Assembly (NCBI GenBank): GCA_959602645.1 | Contig: CAUGTZ010000006.1 | Span: forward strand, 53,435-117,434 | From: an uncultured Collinsella sp. | GTDB taxonomy: Bacteria > Actinomycetota > Coriobacteriia > Coriobacteriales > Coriobacteriaceae | Reading direction: 5' to 3' | Length of the DNA stretch: 64,000 nt | Shown: positions 1 to 7,279 of the stretch, piece by piece | Layout: the number at the start of each line of letters is the position of its first letter | How positions within the stretch are numbered: the first letter of the stretch is position 1 | Notes under the pieces: generated by a model | Databases searched by the model: none | What the model was told of the DNA's origin: nothing | Seen by the model: only the letters and a program-made list of their open reading frames with translations | Program-made: the position numbers and the translations under genes

Positions 1-444
1 CAGTCTTTCACCTTCCCACACGGCATCCTCGAGCTTAAACTCGAACTGAGGGTTTCCCTCTCCGTCGCGCTTGGTGAACCCACCAAGAACACAATCCGCT
101 CCTGTGTCCTCGATGGCGCGGGCGAACGTCTCGACCATGTCGGACTCGAGCCAGTCGTCGGAATCAACGAACATAACATGTGTGGTCTCTGGAAGCAGAT
201 TATCGAGTCCCGTGTTACGCGCGAAACCAAGCCCTGCGTTCTCCTTATGCACTGTTCGCACGCGATCGTTCTCAAAGGAGAGTCGATCACACAGCTCGCC
301 CGACCCGTCGGTCGACCCGTCGTCGATGAGCAGTACCTCGAACACCGAGTACGACTGTTCCAGAATGGAGCGGACACACCGTTTAAGATAGCGTCTAACG
401 TTGTACACGGGCACGATTAGGGTTAATTTCAGATTTTGATCCAC
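1..444 (-). CDS. GT2-family glycosyltransferase, 3' part cut off by window edge
   Basis: This is the N-terminal 148 codons of a family 2 (GT-A fold) glycosyltransferase, which moves a sugar from a nucleotide donor onto a growing surface polysaccharide at the inner face of the membrane. Visible motifs are the opening strand TLIVPVYNVRRYLKR, the nucleotide-binding LLIDDGSTDGSGELC and the metal-binding MFVDSDDWLESD. The best start is a GTG at 442-444, preceded by GAAGG about 11 bases upstream; no ATG lies in a plausible place. The gene begins 15 bp after the acyltransferase stop and is the last visible gene of the polysaccharide operon. Sugar specificity cannot be read from the sequence, and the C-terminal half lies outside the window. 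Confidence 0.85.
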   Translation of the reverse strand, partial: MDQNLKLTLIVPVYNVRRYLKRCVRSILEQSYSVFEVLLIDDGSTDGSGELCDRLSFENDRVRTVHKENAGLGFARNTGLDNLLPETTHVMFVDSDDWLESDMVETFARAIEDTGADCVLGGFTKRDGEGNPQFEFKLEDAVWEGERL

Positions 445-459
445 GTTTAAATAGGCCTT

Positions 460-1017
460 CTAGTCGTATCTCTTAATCAACCGAGCGGGCGCCCCGGCGT
501 ACAGAGCGCCCGCTTCGTTAAGGTCGCGTGTGACAACAGAGTTCGCTGAAACAAGAGAGCAACACGCAATCGTGCAGCCGCGCGTAACGACCGTATTAGC
601 GCAAAGCCAACAACGATGACCGATCGAAACCGGCGCGTGGAGTAACTTCGAGCTAACCCCCCCCCTGCGATCGAATTCGTGGTCGTGGTCATAAATCTGG
701 ACATTAGGACCAAGGAGCGTGTCTGCACCGATGCGGGCGGATTCGACTACCGTCACTCGGCAGCCCTCGTTCATGTAGACGCCGTCTTCCAGTACTAAAG
801 TTGCGCCTTTATTGACCTGTACGATGCATTCAGGGCTCAAATAAACGCCCGCACCGATGCTGAGGGAGGCGCCCTCGCCCAAAATCAACCGTGTGCCCTT
901 GCCCAGGTACAATGGTTTGCCTGAGGCGATCTTGAGCCGATTTCCGGCCACAATGCGCACCCTTAGCACCCGTAGGGCGGAGGCGCCCCATTTAAGAGCC
1001 TTAGCAATCCTATTCAT
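460..1017 (-). CDS. Hexapeptide-repeat (left-handed beta-helix) acyltransferase
   Basis: A 185-residue protein built largely of hexapeptide repeats with small or aliphatic residues every sixth position (for example LILGEGASLSIGAGVY, then VNKGATLVLEDGVYM and VTVVESARIGADTLLGP). The C-terminal part, with VSIGHRCWLCANTVVTRG, resembles maltose/galactoside O-acetyltransferases, including an NVQIYDHDHEF stretch that supplies the likely catalytic histidine. It probably O-acetylates a sugar of the surface polysaccharide, with acetyl-CoA as the usual donor of the family. The ATG at 1017 is chosen because it overlaps the licD stop by 8 nt, so the two genes are translationally coupled; an upstream in-frame extension would run inside licD. 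The acceptor sugar is unknown. Confidence 0.85.
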   Translation of the reverse strand: MNRIAKALKWGASALRVLRVRIVAGNRLKIASGKPLYLGKGTRLILGEGASLSIGAGVYLSPECIVQVNKGATLVLEDGVYMNEGCRVTVVESARIGADTLLGPNVQIYDHDHEFDRRGGVSSKLLHAPVSIGHRCWLCANTVVTRGCTIACCSLVSANSVVTRDLNEAGALYAGAPARLIKRYD

Positions 1018-1876
1018 CGGTGCTTCCGCTGCTCGTAGGGTCGAAGTTGTTGGAAGCGCTGACACGCCAGGCCTTCAACTCATGCGCAATACGTTTGTCG
1101 GCAGGCGGAAGTGACATATAGTCCCCGTACATTATCGAGAGATAGCGGTCCGCATCCTCAAAGCCAAAGAACTGTTCATTTTCGAATTCGTATTCAACCA
1201 AGTTGCTAAACAGGCTTGCTGGGAAAACCTCCAGCGACTGACTGACCGCCCAAGCTAGATTGGCAGCAGTGCCGATAGTCGAAAAGCAACCGTTATCCGT
1301 CATCGTTCTTAGCTTACCGAGAGCCCACTGTTGCAGAGGGGTGTGCCTGGCAAGCGTGCCGAAGACGGTTTTGAAGCAGCCAGCAACTCCTGGCTGTCCC
1401 GAGCTCCATCTTGATGCTTGGAACAGGTACTTATATCGAACTGCTGCATCCCAGGCCTTGCTGGCTTCGGCTTCACTTTCGAAAGAAACAATCGGAAAGA
1501 TATCGATCCACACATATTCGCGGATTCCCTCTGCAATGAATGCAGACTTTACTTCAATGCTGGTATCAACCAGTTTTTCAAAAGGAATCGCAGCAGAAAC
1601 TTTAGAGTTCAGCTGGCTGGCAAGCTTGACATGTGATAACTCTGCTCCAGCACGTGAACCGAAACTTTTTAGAAATTTCCTATAATCCTCAACAGGCATA
1701 ACGACATCGATATCGTCATCCCAGGGAATGAACCCCTTGTGCCTAACCGCACCGAGCAGAGTTCCGGAGCCCATTGAGTATCGTAGATTGTTCTCTCGGC
1801 AGTAGGAGTCGAAAATGCGAAGGAGACGTAGTTCGGCATCTTTCACCTCTTGCATGGATAAATATTCAGTCGGCAT
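1010..1876 (-). CDS. LicD-family phosphotransferase
   Basis: A 288-residue LicD-family protein. It shows the family's nucleotidyltransferase-like core: YSMGSGTLLGAVRHKGFIPW followed by DDDIDVVMP, with the acidic DDDID presumed to bind metal. LicD proteins transfer phosphocholine or other phospho-alditols from a CDP-activated donor onto glycans such as teichoic acids and capsules. No choline uptake or CDP-choline synthesis gene (licA/B/C) is visible, so the transferred group is open. The ATG at 1876 follows AAAGGGG by 8 bases and comes 1 bp after the stop of the preceding GT4 gene. The stop overlaps the acyltransferase start. It acts in the cytoplasm on a lipid-linked precursor, by analogy with the family. 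Confidence 0.88.
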   Translation of the reverse strand: MPTEYLSMQEVKDAELRLLRIFDSYCRENNLRYSMGSGTLLGAVRHKGFIPWDDDIDVVMPVEDYRKFLKSFGSRAGAELSHVKLASQLNSKVSAAIPFEKLVDTSIEVKSAFIAEGIREYVWIDIFPIVSFESEAEASKAWDAAVRYKYLFQASRWSSGQPGVAGCFKTVFGTLARHTPLQQWALGKLRTMTDNGCFSTIGTAANLAWAVSQSLEVFPASLFSNLVEYEFENEQFFGFEDADRYLSIMYGDYMSLPPADKRIAHELKAWRVSASNNFDPTSSGSTDE

Positions 1877-1877
1877 A

Positions 1878-2987
1878 TTACGCCCCTTTAGTCATATATC
1901 TATAGCGATCAGAGAGCTGCTTGTAGAGCGACCGCGTGGTGTAACCCGCTTTATCGAGAAACGGAACGTAGTCGACCTTGGCGGTAATTTCCCTTTTGCC
2001 GGCGCAGGCTTCCAGCAAATCGGCCCACTCCTTGTCGGAAAGCGAAAGCCCTGCTCGCTGGAGAAGGCCCGTCAGATCGGCCTCCTGGGTAACCGCGTCA
2101 GAGCTGAGGATGGGCAGTCCATTTGCCTGGGCCTCAATGAATGCAATCGGGAGCCCCTCGTGGAAAGAGGGGGCGAGCAGCGCGTCCATGGCGCTGTAGT
2201 ACCTCCAGATATCGTCAACAGTACCGATGAAAACCGCCGATTCGCCCAGCCCCAATTCAGCCGCCCTCTCCTTCGCAAGGGGAAGTTCCTCGGCTTGGCC
2301 GAAGAGCAGAAGGCGGGAATCGGCCTCACTGGAGCGCAGCTGATTGAAGATATCGAGGGCGCGCAGTGTGTTTTTTGCAGGAATACCCGCCCCAACAAAC
2401 CCTATGACGGTGGCATCGCCCGGGATCCCAAGCCGATGTCTAACGGCAGCCCGGTCAGAGGACGAGAATCGGAATTTATCGGAATCGACCCCGTTGTGCA
2501 CCAAGGCATAGCCAGCGCCCTGAAAGAGATATTCACCTGCGACCTCGCTGCATGCCCAGCGCTCACTCGCCGACGGGAGAAACCTCTCTATCATGGCCAC
2601 GTTGACCATATTCTTCAAACGCGAGGTGCTGCCAAGCGCGCTGTTATGGCAGTGCACGATGCGCGAGGGAACTCCGGTCTTTTTGGCCTCAGAGGCGAAG
2701 ACGAAGCCGAGCGCATTGTTCGTGTGAATCTGAACGATGTCGAAACGGTGCTTCGACAGAAAAGCGACAAGGCGCTTCGCACCCAGAGTGCCAACCAATA
2801 GCGGGCTGTAGCTATCGATTAAAGGACCGAAGAATCGCTCTCCGAACCTGTCCCCTTCGACTCTTCCCACCGACAGCACGCTCTGCTCGATATCGGGAGC
2901 CGGGCAATCGAGCATCGTGGAGACGAAGGTCCTCACCCCGCCCCTTCCGGACCCTAGCTGTTGAATGATGTGCAGGACCCGAATCAT
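1878..2987 (-). CDS. GT4-family glycosyltransferase (GT-B fold)
   Basis: A 369-residue family 4 glycosyltransferase. The N-terminal Rossmann domain opens with MIRVLHIIQQLGSGRGGV, a glycine-rich turn typical of EpsF/capsule transferases. The C-terminal donor-binding domain carries VIGFVGAGIPAKN, then the E-x7-E type signature in APSFHEGLPIAFIEAQANG. It transfers a hexose or amino sugar from a nucleotide donor onto the lipid-linked repeat unit; the exact linkage cannot be inferred. Its start overlaps the wecB stop by four bases (ATGA), and its stop is followed almost directly by licD, so it is an internal gene of the polysaccharide operon. Confidence 0.9.
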   Translation of the reverse strand: MIRVLHIIQQLGSGRGGVRTFVSTMLDCPAPDIEQSVLSVGRVEGDRFGERFFGPLIDSYSPLLVGTLGAKRLVAFLSKHRFDIVQIHTNNALGFVFASEAKKTGVPSRIVHCHNSALGSTSRLKNMVNVAMIERFLPSASERWACSEVAGEYLFQGAGYALVHNGVDSDKFRFSSSDRAAVRHRLGIPGDATVIGFVGAGIPAKNTLRALDIFNQLRSSEADSRLLLFGQAEELPLAKERAAELGLGESAVFIGTVDDIWRYYSAMDALLAPSFHEGLPIAFIEAQANGLPILSSDAVTQEADLTGLLQRAGLSLSDKEWADLLEACAGKREITAKVDYVPFLDKAGYTTRSLYKQLSDRYRYMTKGA

Positions 2988-4093
2988 CGCGACCGGCCTG
3001 CCAGCACGTCCGCAATCCGCTCGCTCGCATGCCCGTCTCCGTAGGGGTTGGAGGCGTGGCTCATGGCCTCGTACTCAGGCTCGTCAGAGAGCAGGCGGCT
3101 GAACTCACGGTAAATGACGTCCTCCTCGGTGCCCACGAGCTTCAGCGTGCCGGCCGCCACACCCTCGGGACGTTCGGTGGTATCGCGCATGACGAGCACC
3201 GGTTTGCCGAGGCTCGGGGCCTCCTCCTGGATGCCGCCGGAGTCGGTGAGGATGAGGTGGCTCGCGGCCATGAAGTTGTGGAAGTCGAGAACCTCGAGCG
3301 GGTCGATGATGTGGAGCCTGTCGAAGCCGTCGAGCTCCTCGTGCGCCGCCTTGCGGACGAGTGGGTTCATGTGGATGGGGTAGATCGCCTTGGTGTCGGG
3401 GTGCTCCTCCATCACGCGGCGGATGGCGCGGAACATGCGGTGCATGGGCTCGCCCAGGTTCTCGCGGCGGTGCGCCGTGATGAGGATGAGACGGGAGCCC
3501 TCCGCCCAGTCGAGCTCGGGGTGCGAGTAGCCCTCGCGCACGGTAGTGCGCAGTGCGTCGATGCCGGTGTTGCCGGTGACCCAGATCCCGGACTCGAGCT
3601 TGCCCTCGCCGAGCAGGTTCTGCTTGCTCGCCTCCGTGGGCGCGAAGTAGTACTCGCTCACGATGTCGACCGCCTGGCGGTTGAACTCCTCCGGCCAGGG
3701 GCTGTAGATGTCGTGCGTGCGCAGGCCGGCCTCCACATGCCCCACGGGGATCTGCAGGTAGAAACACGCGAGCGCTGCGGCGAAGCTGGTCGTGGTGTCG
3801 CCGTGGACCAGGACGACATCGGGCCTCTCGCCCTCGAGGACGGCCCTGAGCTTGAGCAGCACGTCGCACGTCACGTCGAACAGCGTCTGGCCCGGCTTCA
3901 TGATCGCAAGGTCGTGGTCGGGAGTCACGTCGAAGACGCGCAGCACCTGGTCGAGCATCTCGCGGTGCTGGCCGGTCACGGTCACCACAGCCTCGAACTC
4001 ATCCGTGCGCGCCTTCAGCTCGTTGACGAGCGGGCACATCTTGATTGCCTCCGGGCGGGTGCCGAAGACGAGCATTACTTTCTTCTTAGTCAT
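2984..4093 (-). CDS. wecB: UDP-N-acetylglucosamine 2-epimerase (non-hydrolysing)
   Basis: A 369-residue enzyme that interconverts UDP-GlcNAc and UDP-ManNAc, the usual length for the non-hydrolysing WecB/MnaA family. Recognisable blocks are VFGTRPEAIKMCPLV at the N-terminus, VHGDTTTSFAAALAC, GHVEAGLRTHDIYSPWPEE and the substrate loop ILTDSGGIQEEAPSLGKP, which holds family-conserved acidic residues. In this operon it supplies UDP-ManNAc, which fits the TagA/WecG-type transferase encoded just upstream (8-nt gene overlap at 4086-4093), since that family commonly uses ManNAc or ManNAcA. The protein is cytosolic. The function is well supported; the downstream use of UDP-ManNAc is inferred from context. 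Confidence 0.95.
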   Translation of the reverse strand: MTKKKVMLVFGTRPEAIKMCPLVNELKARTDEFEAVVTVTGQHREMLDQVLRVFDVTPDHDLAIMKPGQTLFDVTCDVLLKLRAVLEGERPDVVLVHGDTTTSFAAALACFYLQIPVGHVEAGLRTHDIYSPWPEEFNRQAVDIVSEYYFAPTEASKQNLLGEGKLESGIWVTGNTGIDALRTTVREGYSHPELDWAEGSRLILITAHRRENLGEPMHRMFRAIRRVMEEHPDTKAIYPIHMNPLVRKAAHEELDGFDRLHIIDPLEVLDFHNFMAASHLILTDSGGIQEEAPSLGKPVLVMRDTTERPEGVAAGTLKLVGTEEDVIYREFSRLLSDEPEYEAMSHASNPYGDGHASERIADVLAGRSR

Positions 4094-4892
4094 TGGCCTT
4101 GCTCCTCTTTGACTCCTTGCGGAGAAGCATGTAGAAACGGGTGTTGCCGACCACGTAGCGCTTCACCAGGCGCTTGGGCTCCTGCATCATGCGGAAGAGC
4201 CACTCCAGGTTCGCGCGCTGCATCCACATCGGGGCGCGCGGGATGTTGCCGGAGACGACGTCGAACGAGCCGCCCACGCCCACGAAAGCGCCCTTGGCGC
4301 CCAGCTCGCGGAAACGCTCGATAAGGCGCTCCTTCTTGGGCGAGGTGATGCCCACGAACACGATGTCGGGCTCGGCCTGCTCAACCTCGGCGACCACGGC
4401 ATCGAACTCGTCGTCGCCGAAGTAGCCGTCACGGTAGCCAGCGAGGACCATATTGGGATACCTCTCGGACAGTACCTCGGCGGTCTTTGCGACCACCTCA
4501 GCCTTGGCACCCAGCAGGTAGACCCTGTGCCCCTCGCGCTCGGCCAGCCCGCACAGCTCCCACATGAGGTCGATGCCGGCCACGCGCCCGGGCAGGTCCA
4601 CGCCCAGCTTCTTGGCGGCCATGACCATGGAAGCGCCATCGGCGTTTACGATCTCGCAGCGGCGCACGCACGCGTCCATCTCGGGATCGTCGCGCATCTG
4701 CAACAACTTGTCGGCGTTCACGCCGATCAGGTGGGCGAAGCGCCCCTTCTTGATGAGGGCGTCGGTCGCCTCGACGGTCTGCTCCATCGTCCAGGGGTCG
4801 ACGGGTGCGCCCAAAATTTCAATTCGCTCGGGAAGAACAACCCTTGAACTGGTGACTCCGTATTTCCCTCTTGTCTCTTTAGCAAGCGCCAT
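4086..4892 (-). CDS. WecG/TagA/CpsF-family (GT26) glycosyltransferase
   Basis: A 268-residue member of the GT26 family, which adds the second sugar to an undecaprenyl-pyrophosphate-linked primer (TagA uses UDP-ManNAc, WecG UDP-ManNAcA). Signature parts are FAHLIGVNADKLLQM, CEIVNADGASMVMAAKKLG with the family's NADG block, RVYLLGAKAEVV, and the C-terminal PDIVFVGITSPKKERLIERF and PRAPMWMQRANLEWLFRMM. The last ends in the WxxR-rich tail typical of membrane-associated members. The ATG at 4892 overlaps the 3' end of the sugar transferase gene by 14 nt; an in-frame TTG at 4910 is a weaker alternative. With wecB directly downstream, ManNAc transfer is the most economical guess, but it is not proven by sequence. 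Confidence 0.9.
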   Translation of the reverse strand: MALAKETRGKYGVTSSRVVLPERIEILGAPVDPWTMEQTVEATDALIKKGRFAHLIGVNADKLLQMRDDPEMDACVRRCEIVNADGASMVMAAKKLGVDLPGRVAGIDLMWELCGLAEREGHRVYLLGAKAEVVAKTAEVLSERYPNMVLAGYRDGYFGDDEFDAVVAEVEQAEPDIVFVGITSPKKERLIERFRELGAKGAFVGVGGSFDVVSGNIPRAPMWMQRANLEWLFRMMQEPKRLVKRYVVGNTRFYMLLRKESKRSKAND

Positions 4893-5679
4893 TTCCGCTG
4901 ACAACCTCAATCACTGTGAGTAGGATTATTTTCAAATCGAAGAAAACGCCCCGCTTGGCGATATATTCCAGGTCGCGACGGACCATTCCGTCGAATCCCG
5001 TCGAGTTGCGCTCAGTGACCTGCCACCAGCCGGTGATGCCCGGCTTCACGGCCAGGCGCTGCAGGTCATACTCGGTGTACTCGGCCACCTCGTTGGGCAG
5101 CGGCGGGCGCGGGCCCACCACACTCATCTGGCCTAGGAACACGTTCAGGAACTGCGGGAACTCGTCGATGGAATGCTTGCGGATGAACTTCCCGATCTTG
5201 GTGACGCGGGGGTCTTCCCTCATCTTGAACATGGCGCCGACAATCTCGTTTTGATCCATAAGCTCGACGAGGCGCTCGTCGGCGTCTTTGTACATGGATC
5301 GGAACTTCCACATGCGGAAGGTTGACAGACTGCCGTCGCGGCGGGTCTGGCCCACTCGGATCTGGCTGTAGAACGGGTTGCCCTCGCTCTCCAGGCGGAT
5401 GGCCGCGGCGAGCACAAGGCTGGGTACGGCGATGACGGCCAGCACGCAGCCGCTGAACACGACGTCGAAGGCGCGCTTGATGGTGCGGTAGGCCAGGCGC
5501 GAACGATCCCAGTCCATGATGGATTGCATGGCCTTGTAGCGACCGGCGCCCTCACGCCGTTCCATGGCCCGAGCGATGAGCGCCGCCCCCGCGGGCGCAT
5601 CCGTTGCATATTGAGGTTTATCCGACACGTTCTCTTCCAACACTTCGTCCCCAGGTCGGGGATCCTCCCTGTTCTGCAT
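4879..5679 (-). CDS. Undecaprenyl-phosphate sugar phosphotransferase (initiating enzyme)
   Basis: A 266-residue polyisoprenyl-phosphate hexose-1-phosphate transferase of the WbaP/EpsL/CpsE type, which starts the repeat unit by putting a sugar phosphate on undecaprenyl phosphate. After a hydrophilic N-terminus comes RTIKRAFDVVFSGCVLAVIA, running into one hydrophobic re-entrant or membrane segment. The catalytic core follows: YSQIRVGQTRRDGSLSTFRM, MWKFRSMYKDADERL, IRKHSIDEFPQFLNVFLGQM, SVVGPRPPLPNEVAEY and VKPGITGWWQVTERN. No long N-terminal multi-pass domain is present, so this is the short catalytic form. The gene starts 15 bp after the antiterminator stop and has no obvious strong ribosome site. 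The first sugar (galactose, glucose or GalNAc) is unknown. Confidence 0.92.
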   Translation of the reverse strand: MQNREDPRPGDEVLEENVSDKPQYATDAPAGAALIARAMERREGAGRYKAMQSIMDWDRSRLAYRTIKRAFDVVFSGCVLAVIAVPSLVLAAAIRLESEGNPFYSQIRVGQTRRDGSLSTFRMWKFRSMYKDADERLVELMDQNEIVGAMFKMREDPRVTKIGKFIRKHSIDEFPQFLNVFLGQMSVVGPRPPLPNEVAEYTEYDLQRLAVKPGITGWWQVTERNSTGFDGMVRRDLEYIAKRGVFFDLKIILLTVIEVVSGNGAC

Positions 5680-5694
5680 AGCGACAGCCCGCAG

Positions 5695-6240
5695 CTAGGC
5701 GATCGCCTTTTTAAGGTTTCGCATTACACGCTGCTCGACCGAAAGCACGGCAAGGCCAACGCGCGTAGTCACTCGTCGACCGCACAGGTCGAGCTCCAAA
5801 TAAGCAGTACTCTTGCGTCTGTTAATGGTTTTGATAAGGCCTTCGTGGCCCAACAGCGGACCTGCCGTCACTACGACCCGGTCGCCGTCTTTTAGGGCCT
5901 CGCTCATGGGCACTACGCGGTCTCCCCTATGCGTAAAGCTGCCAATAAGCTGGACCTCTTCTTTTGCCAGCGGCACAAACTGACCATCCTGAGATAACAC
6001 CCGGGCAAAGTCGTCCATGCGCAGCAGATACTGTTGCACGGTGCGGGGATCTGCCGTATCGCAGATAAGATATCCGGGAAAGAGCGGCTTGGTCGTATCG
6101 ACCCATTCGCCGTGTACTTTGATCTCGGTTTGAAATTGGGGATAAAAGAGCTCCTGCATGGCGCCAGGCGGCACCATACGCTCAATGCGCTCGCGCATTA
6201 CGTCTTCGCGACCGTTAATGACCTGAATCACATACCACAC
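5695..6240 (-). CDS. NusG-family specialised antiterminator, LoaP-like
   Basis: A 181-residue paralogue of the transcription factor NusG. The N-terminal NGN domain (about residues 1-105) begins WYVIQVINGREDVM and contains KPLFPGYLICDT. A short C-terminal KOW domain follows, around DGDRVVVTAGPLLGHEG. Housekeeping NusG normally sits beside secE and ribosomal-protein genes; this copy instead heads a long polysaccharide operon, the position taken by LoaP and RfaH proteins that keep RNA polymerase processive through such operons. The GTG at 6240 is preferred because AAGGGG stands 9 bases before it; two further in-frame GTGs (6249, 6246) overlap that site. A large leader hairpin at 6270-6342 is the likely recruitment element. 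Confidence 0.85.
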   Translation of the reverse strand: MWYVIQVINGREDVMRERIERMVPPGAMQELFYPQFQTEIKVHGEWVDTTKPLFPGYLICDTADPRTVQQYLLRMDDFARVLSQDGQFVPLAKEEVQLIGSFTHRGDRVVPMSEALKDGDRVVVTAGPLLGHEGLIKTINRRKSTAYLELDLCGRRVTTRVGLAVLSVEQRVMRNLKKAIA

Positions 6241-6269
6241 GAGCACCACCCCCTTGCTGTCTTACGTGT

Positions 6270-6342
6270 GGCTCACGGGGTTTGGGTATGGCTTCGCCAG
6301 GGCACTTGTGCGCGAAGGCGCTCCATATTCAAACCCTGAGCC
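6270..6342 (-). promoter_or_regulatory. Long imperfect leader hairpin of the polysaccharide operon
   Basis: Read on the minus strand, four stem blocks pair in order: GGCTCA (6342-6337) with TGAGCC (6275-6270), GGTTTG with CAAACC, TATGG with CCATA, and CTTCGC (6317-6312) with GCGAAG (6297-6292). Small internal bulges separate them, and a 14-nt apical loop contains GCACAAGTGC. No U-run follows, so it is not a simple terminator. It lies 30 nt before the antiterminator GTG. LoaP-type proteins are known to recognise a leader RNA hairpin, so a role as the antiterminator loading site is inferred. Confidence 0.7.
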
Positions 6343-6383
6343 CAGTTAGACAAGCACGTGGCTCTGCCCCACCGTGAACGGTA

Positions 6384-6412
6384 TGTATAAGTGCAGTTGC
6401 TAGAGTCGCGAA
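6384..6412 (-). promoter_or_regulatory. Candidate promoter of the polysaccharide operon
   Basis: On the minus strand a -10-like TATACA (6389-6384) lies 17 bp from a weak -35-like TTCGCG (6412-6407). Transcription would begin near 6377, giving a leader of about 140 nt that contains the whole 6270-6342 hairpin. The -10 and spacing are good but the -35 is poor. Confidence 0.4.
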
Positions 6413-6985
6413 CGTGTATCGCAAAAAGAACGCGACCCCAGCTGGCTGCGCGCGACCCAGTCAAGCGGGTACAAAACTGGACCGCACGCAAACAGCTGTA
6501 AGACTGCTGCGAATTGTCATGAAATATCGATTCGAATAAACAGCTTACACATAGACAAGAACAAAATCATTCGATGCGGTACGCATGACGACGCTATTGG
6601 AGCTCGTGGTTTTTCTGGCACCGCCGTTACGGCCGGATGCTGATCGACCCTGCGCTTTGCGGCTTGCTGGAGCCGTGAGCAAAGTTGAACCCATGTAACG
6701 TTAGATATCCTAGCACAGCAGGTGGCCCATACGTTTTGGGTGTGTTGAGCAACATATTGTTTATTTGCCGTGGTTATAGGGGATATTGTGCCGTATTGCA
6801 CACATTGCCGCAGGTTTATGGGGGTGTGTAGGTTGGTGAGCACTGCCTGAGTTGTATTGTTAGCGGCGTGAATTGCTCAAACTATTATGTTTGGCTAACA
6901 AACTTTGTACAAAACCGGGAAGGTAATTGCGAAACTTTTTGCAGGGTGGTCGCGGGTGCACGCGTCACTTTCGTTTGTGGGGTTG
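6413..6985. other. Gene-free spacer, nothing recognised
   Basis: About 570 bp between the candidate operon promoter and the tRNA-Ala terminator. Short open frames occur on both strands but lack a ribosome site, domain or coding-like composition. The local base composition is less GC-rich than the neighbouring genes. No strong hairpin, repeat or RNA gene was recognised; further promoter elements of the polysaccharide operon could lie here. Confidence 0.5.
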
Positions 6986-6994
6986 ATAAGTATG

Positions 6995-7026
6995 AAAAAA
7001 GTCCATCGGATAACCGATGGACTTTT
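6995..7026 (-). terminator. Rho-independent terminator of tRNA-Ala
   Basis: On the minus strand a 9-bp perfect stem, GTCCATCGG with CCGATGGAC and a 4-base loop, is followed by six Ts and begins 11 bp after the tRNA 3' end. Confidence 0.9.
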
Positions 7027-7036
7027 GGATTCACGA

Positions 7037-7112
7037 TGGTGGAGACGAGGGGGATCGAACCCCTGACCTCTTGACTGCCAGTCAAGCGCTCTCCCAGCTG
7101 AGCTACGCCCCC
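7037..7112 (-). tRNA. tRNA-Ala, anticodon GGC
   Basis: A 76-nt cloverleaf on the minus strand. The acceptor GGGGGCG pairs with CGTCTCC (two G-U pairs) and the D arm is GCTC...GAGC. The anticodon stem CTTGA/TCAAG holds loop CTGGCAG, giving anticodon GGC. The T arm is AGGGG-TTCGATC-CCCCT, and the gene encodes its own ACCA end. It has its own promoter upstream and a terminator downstream. Confidence 0.97.
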
Positions 7113-7125
7113 GTGACGAGGAGAT

Positions 7126-7154
7126 ACTATAGGGGAAGATCTTCGGGGATGCAA
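7126..7154 (-). promoter_or_regulatory. Promoter of tRNA-Ala
   Basis: On the minus strand TTGCAT (7154-7149) and TATAGT (7131-7126) are separated by exactly 17 bp, with transcription expected a few bases before the tRNA 5' end at 7112. Confidence 0.7.
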
Positions 7155-7184
7155 GGACTTTTTTGGTTGAATCTCTTACTTACG

Positions 7185-7265
7185 GGTTTTCCTGGGACGG
7201 GGCTGAATTGACTGATTTTGACTTCGGCAAAATCAGTCAATTAACCCACCGTCCCGATAAAACCC
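7185..7265. repeat. Nested long inverted repeat downstream of thiN
   Basis: Inner arms of 15 bp pair perfectly (7206-7220 with 7228-7242, loop ACTTCGG). Outside them GGGACGG (7194-7200) pairs with CCGTCCC (7249-7255), and GGTTTT (7185-7190) with AAAACC (7260-7265). No T-run follows the stem on either strand, so it is read as an intergenic palindromic element rather than a plain terminator. Confidence 0.7.
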
Positions 7266-7279
7266 TGATGCGCTGGCCC

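Noticed and set aside
3029..4324. Long plus-strand open frame opposite wecB
   Set aside because: Antisense to wecB, rich in V, L, A, D and R with no motif or ribosome site.
5695..6240. Housekeeping nusG
   Set aside because: No secE, rplK or rplA neighbours; the gene heads a polysaccharide operon, so a specialised paralogue is the better reading.
6517..6843. 108-codon minus-strand frame in the spacer before the polysaccharide operon
   Set aside because: No ribosome site, no domain, amino-acid content not protein-like for this genome; it lies upstream of the likely promoter.
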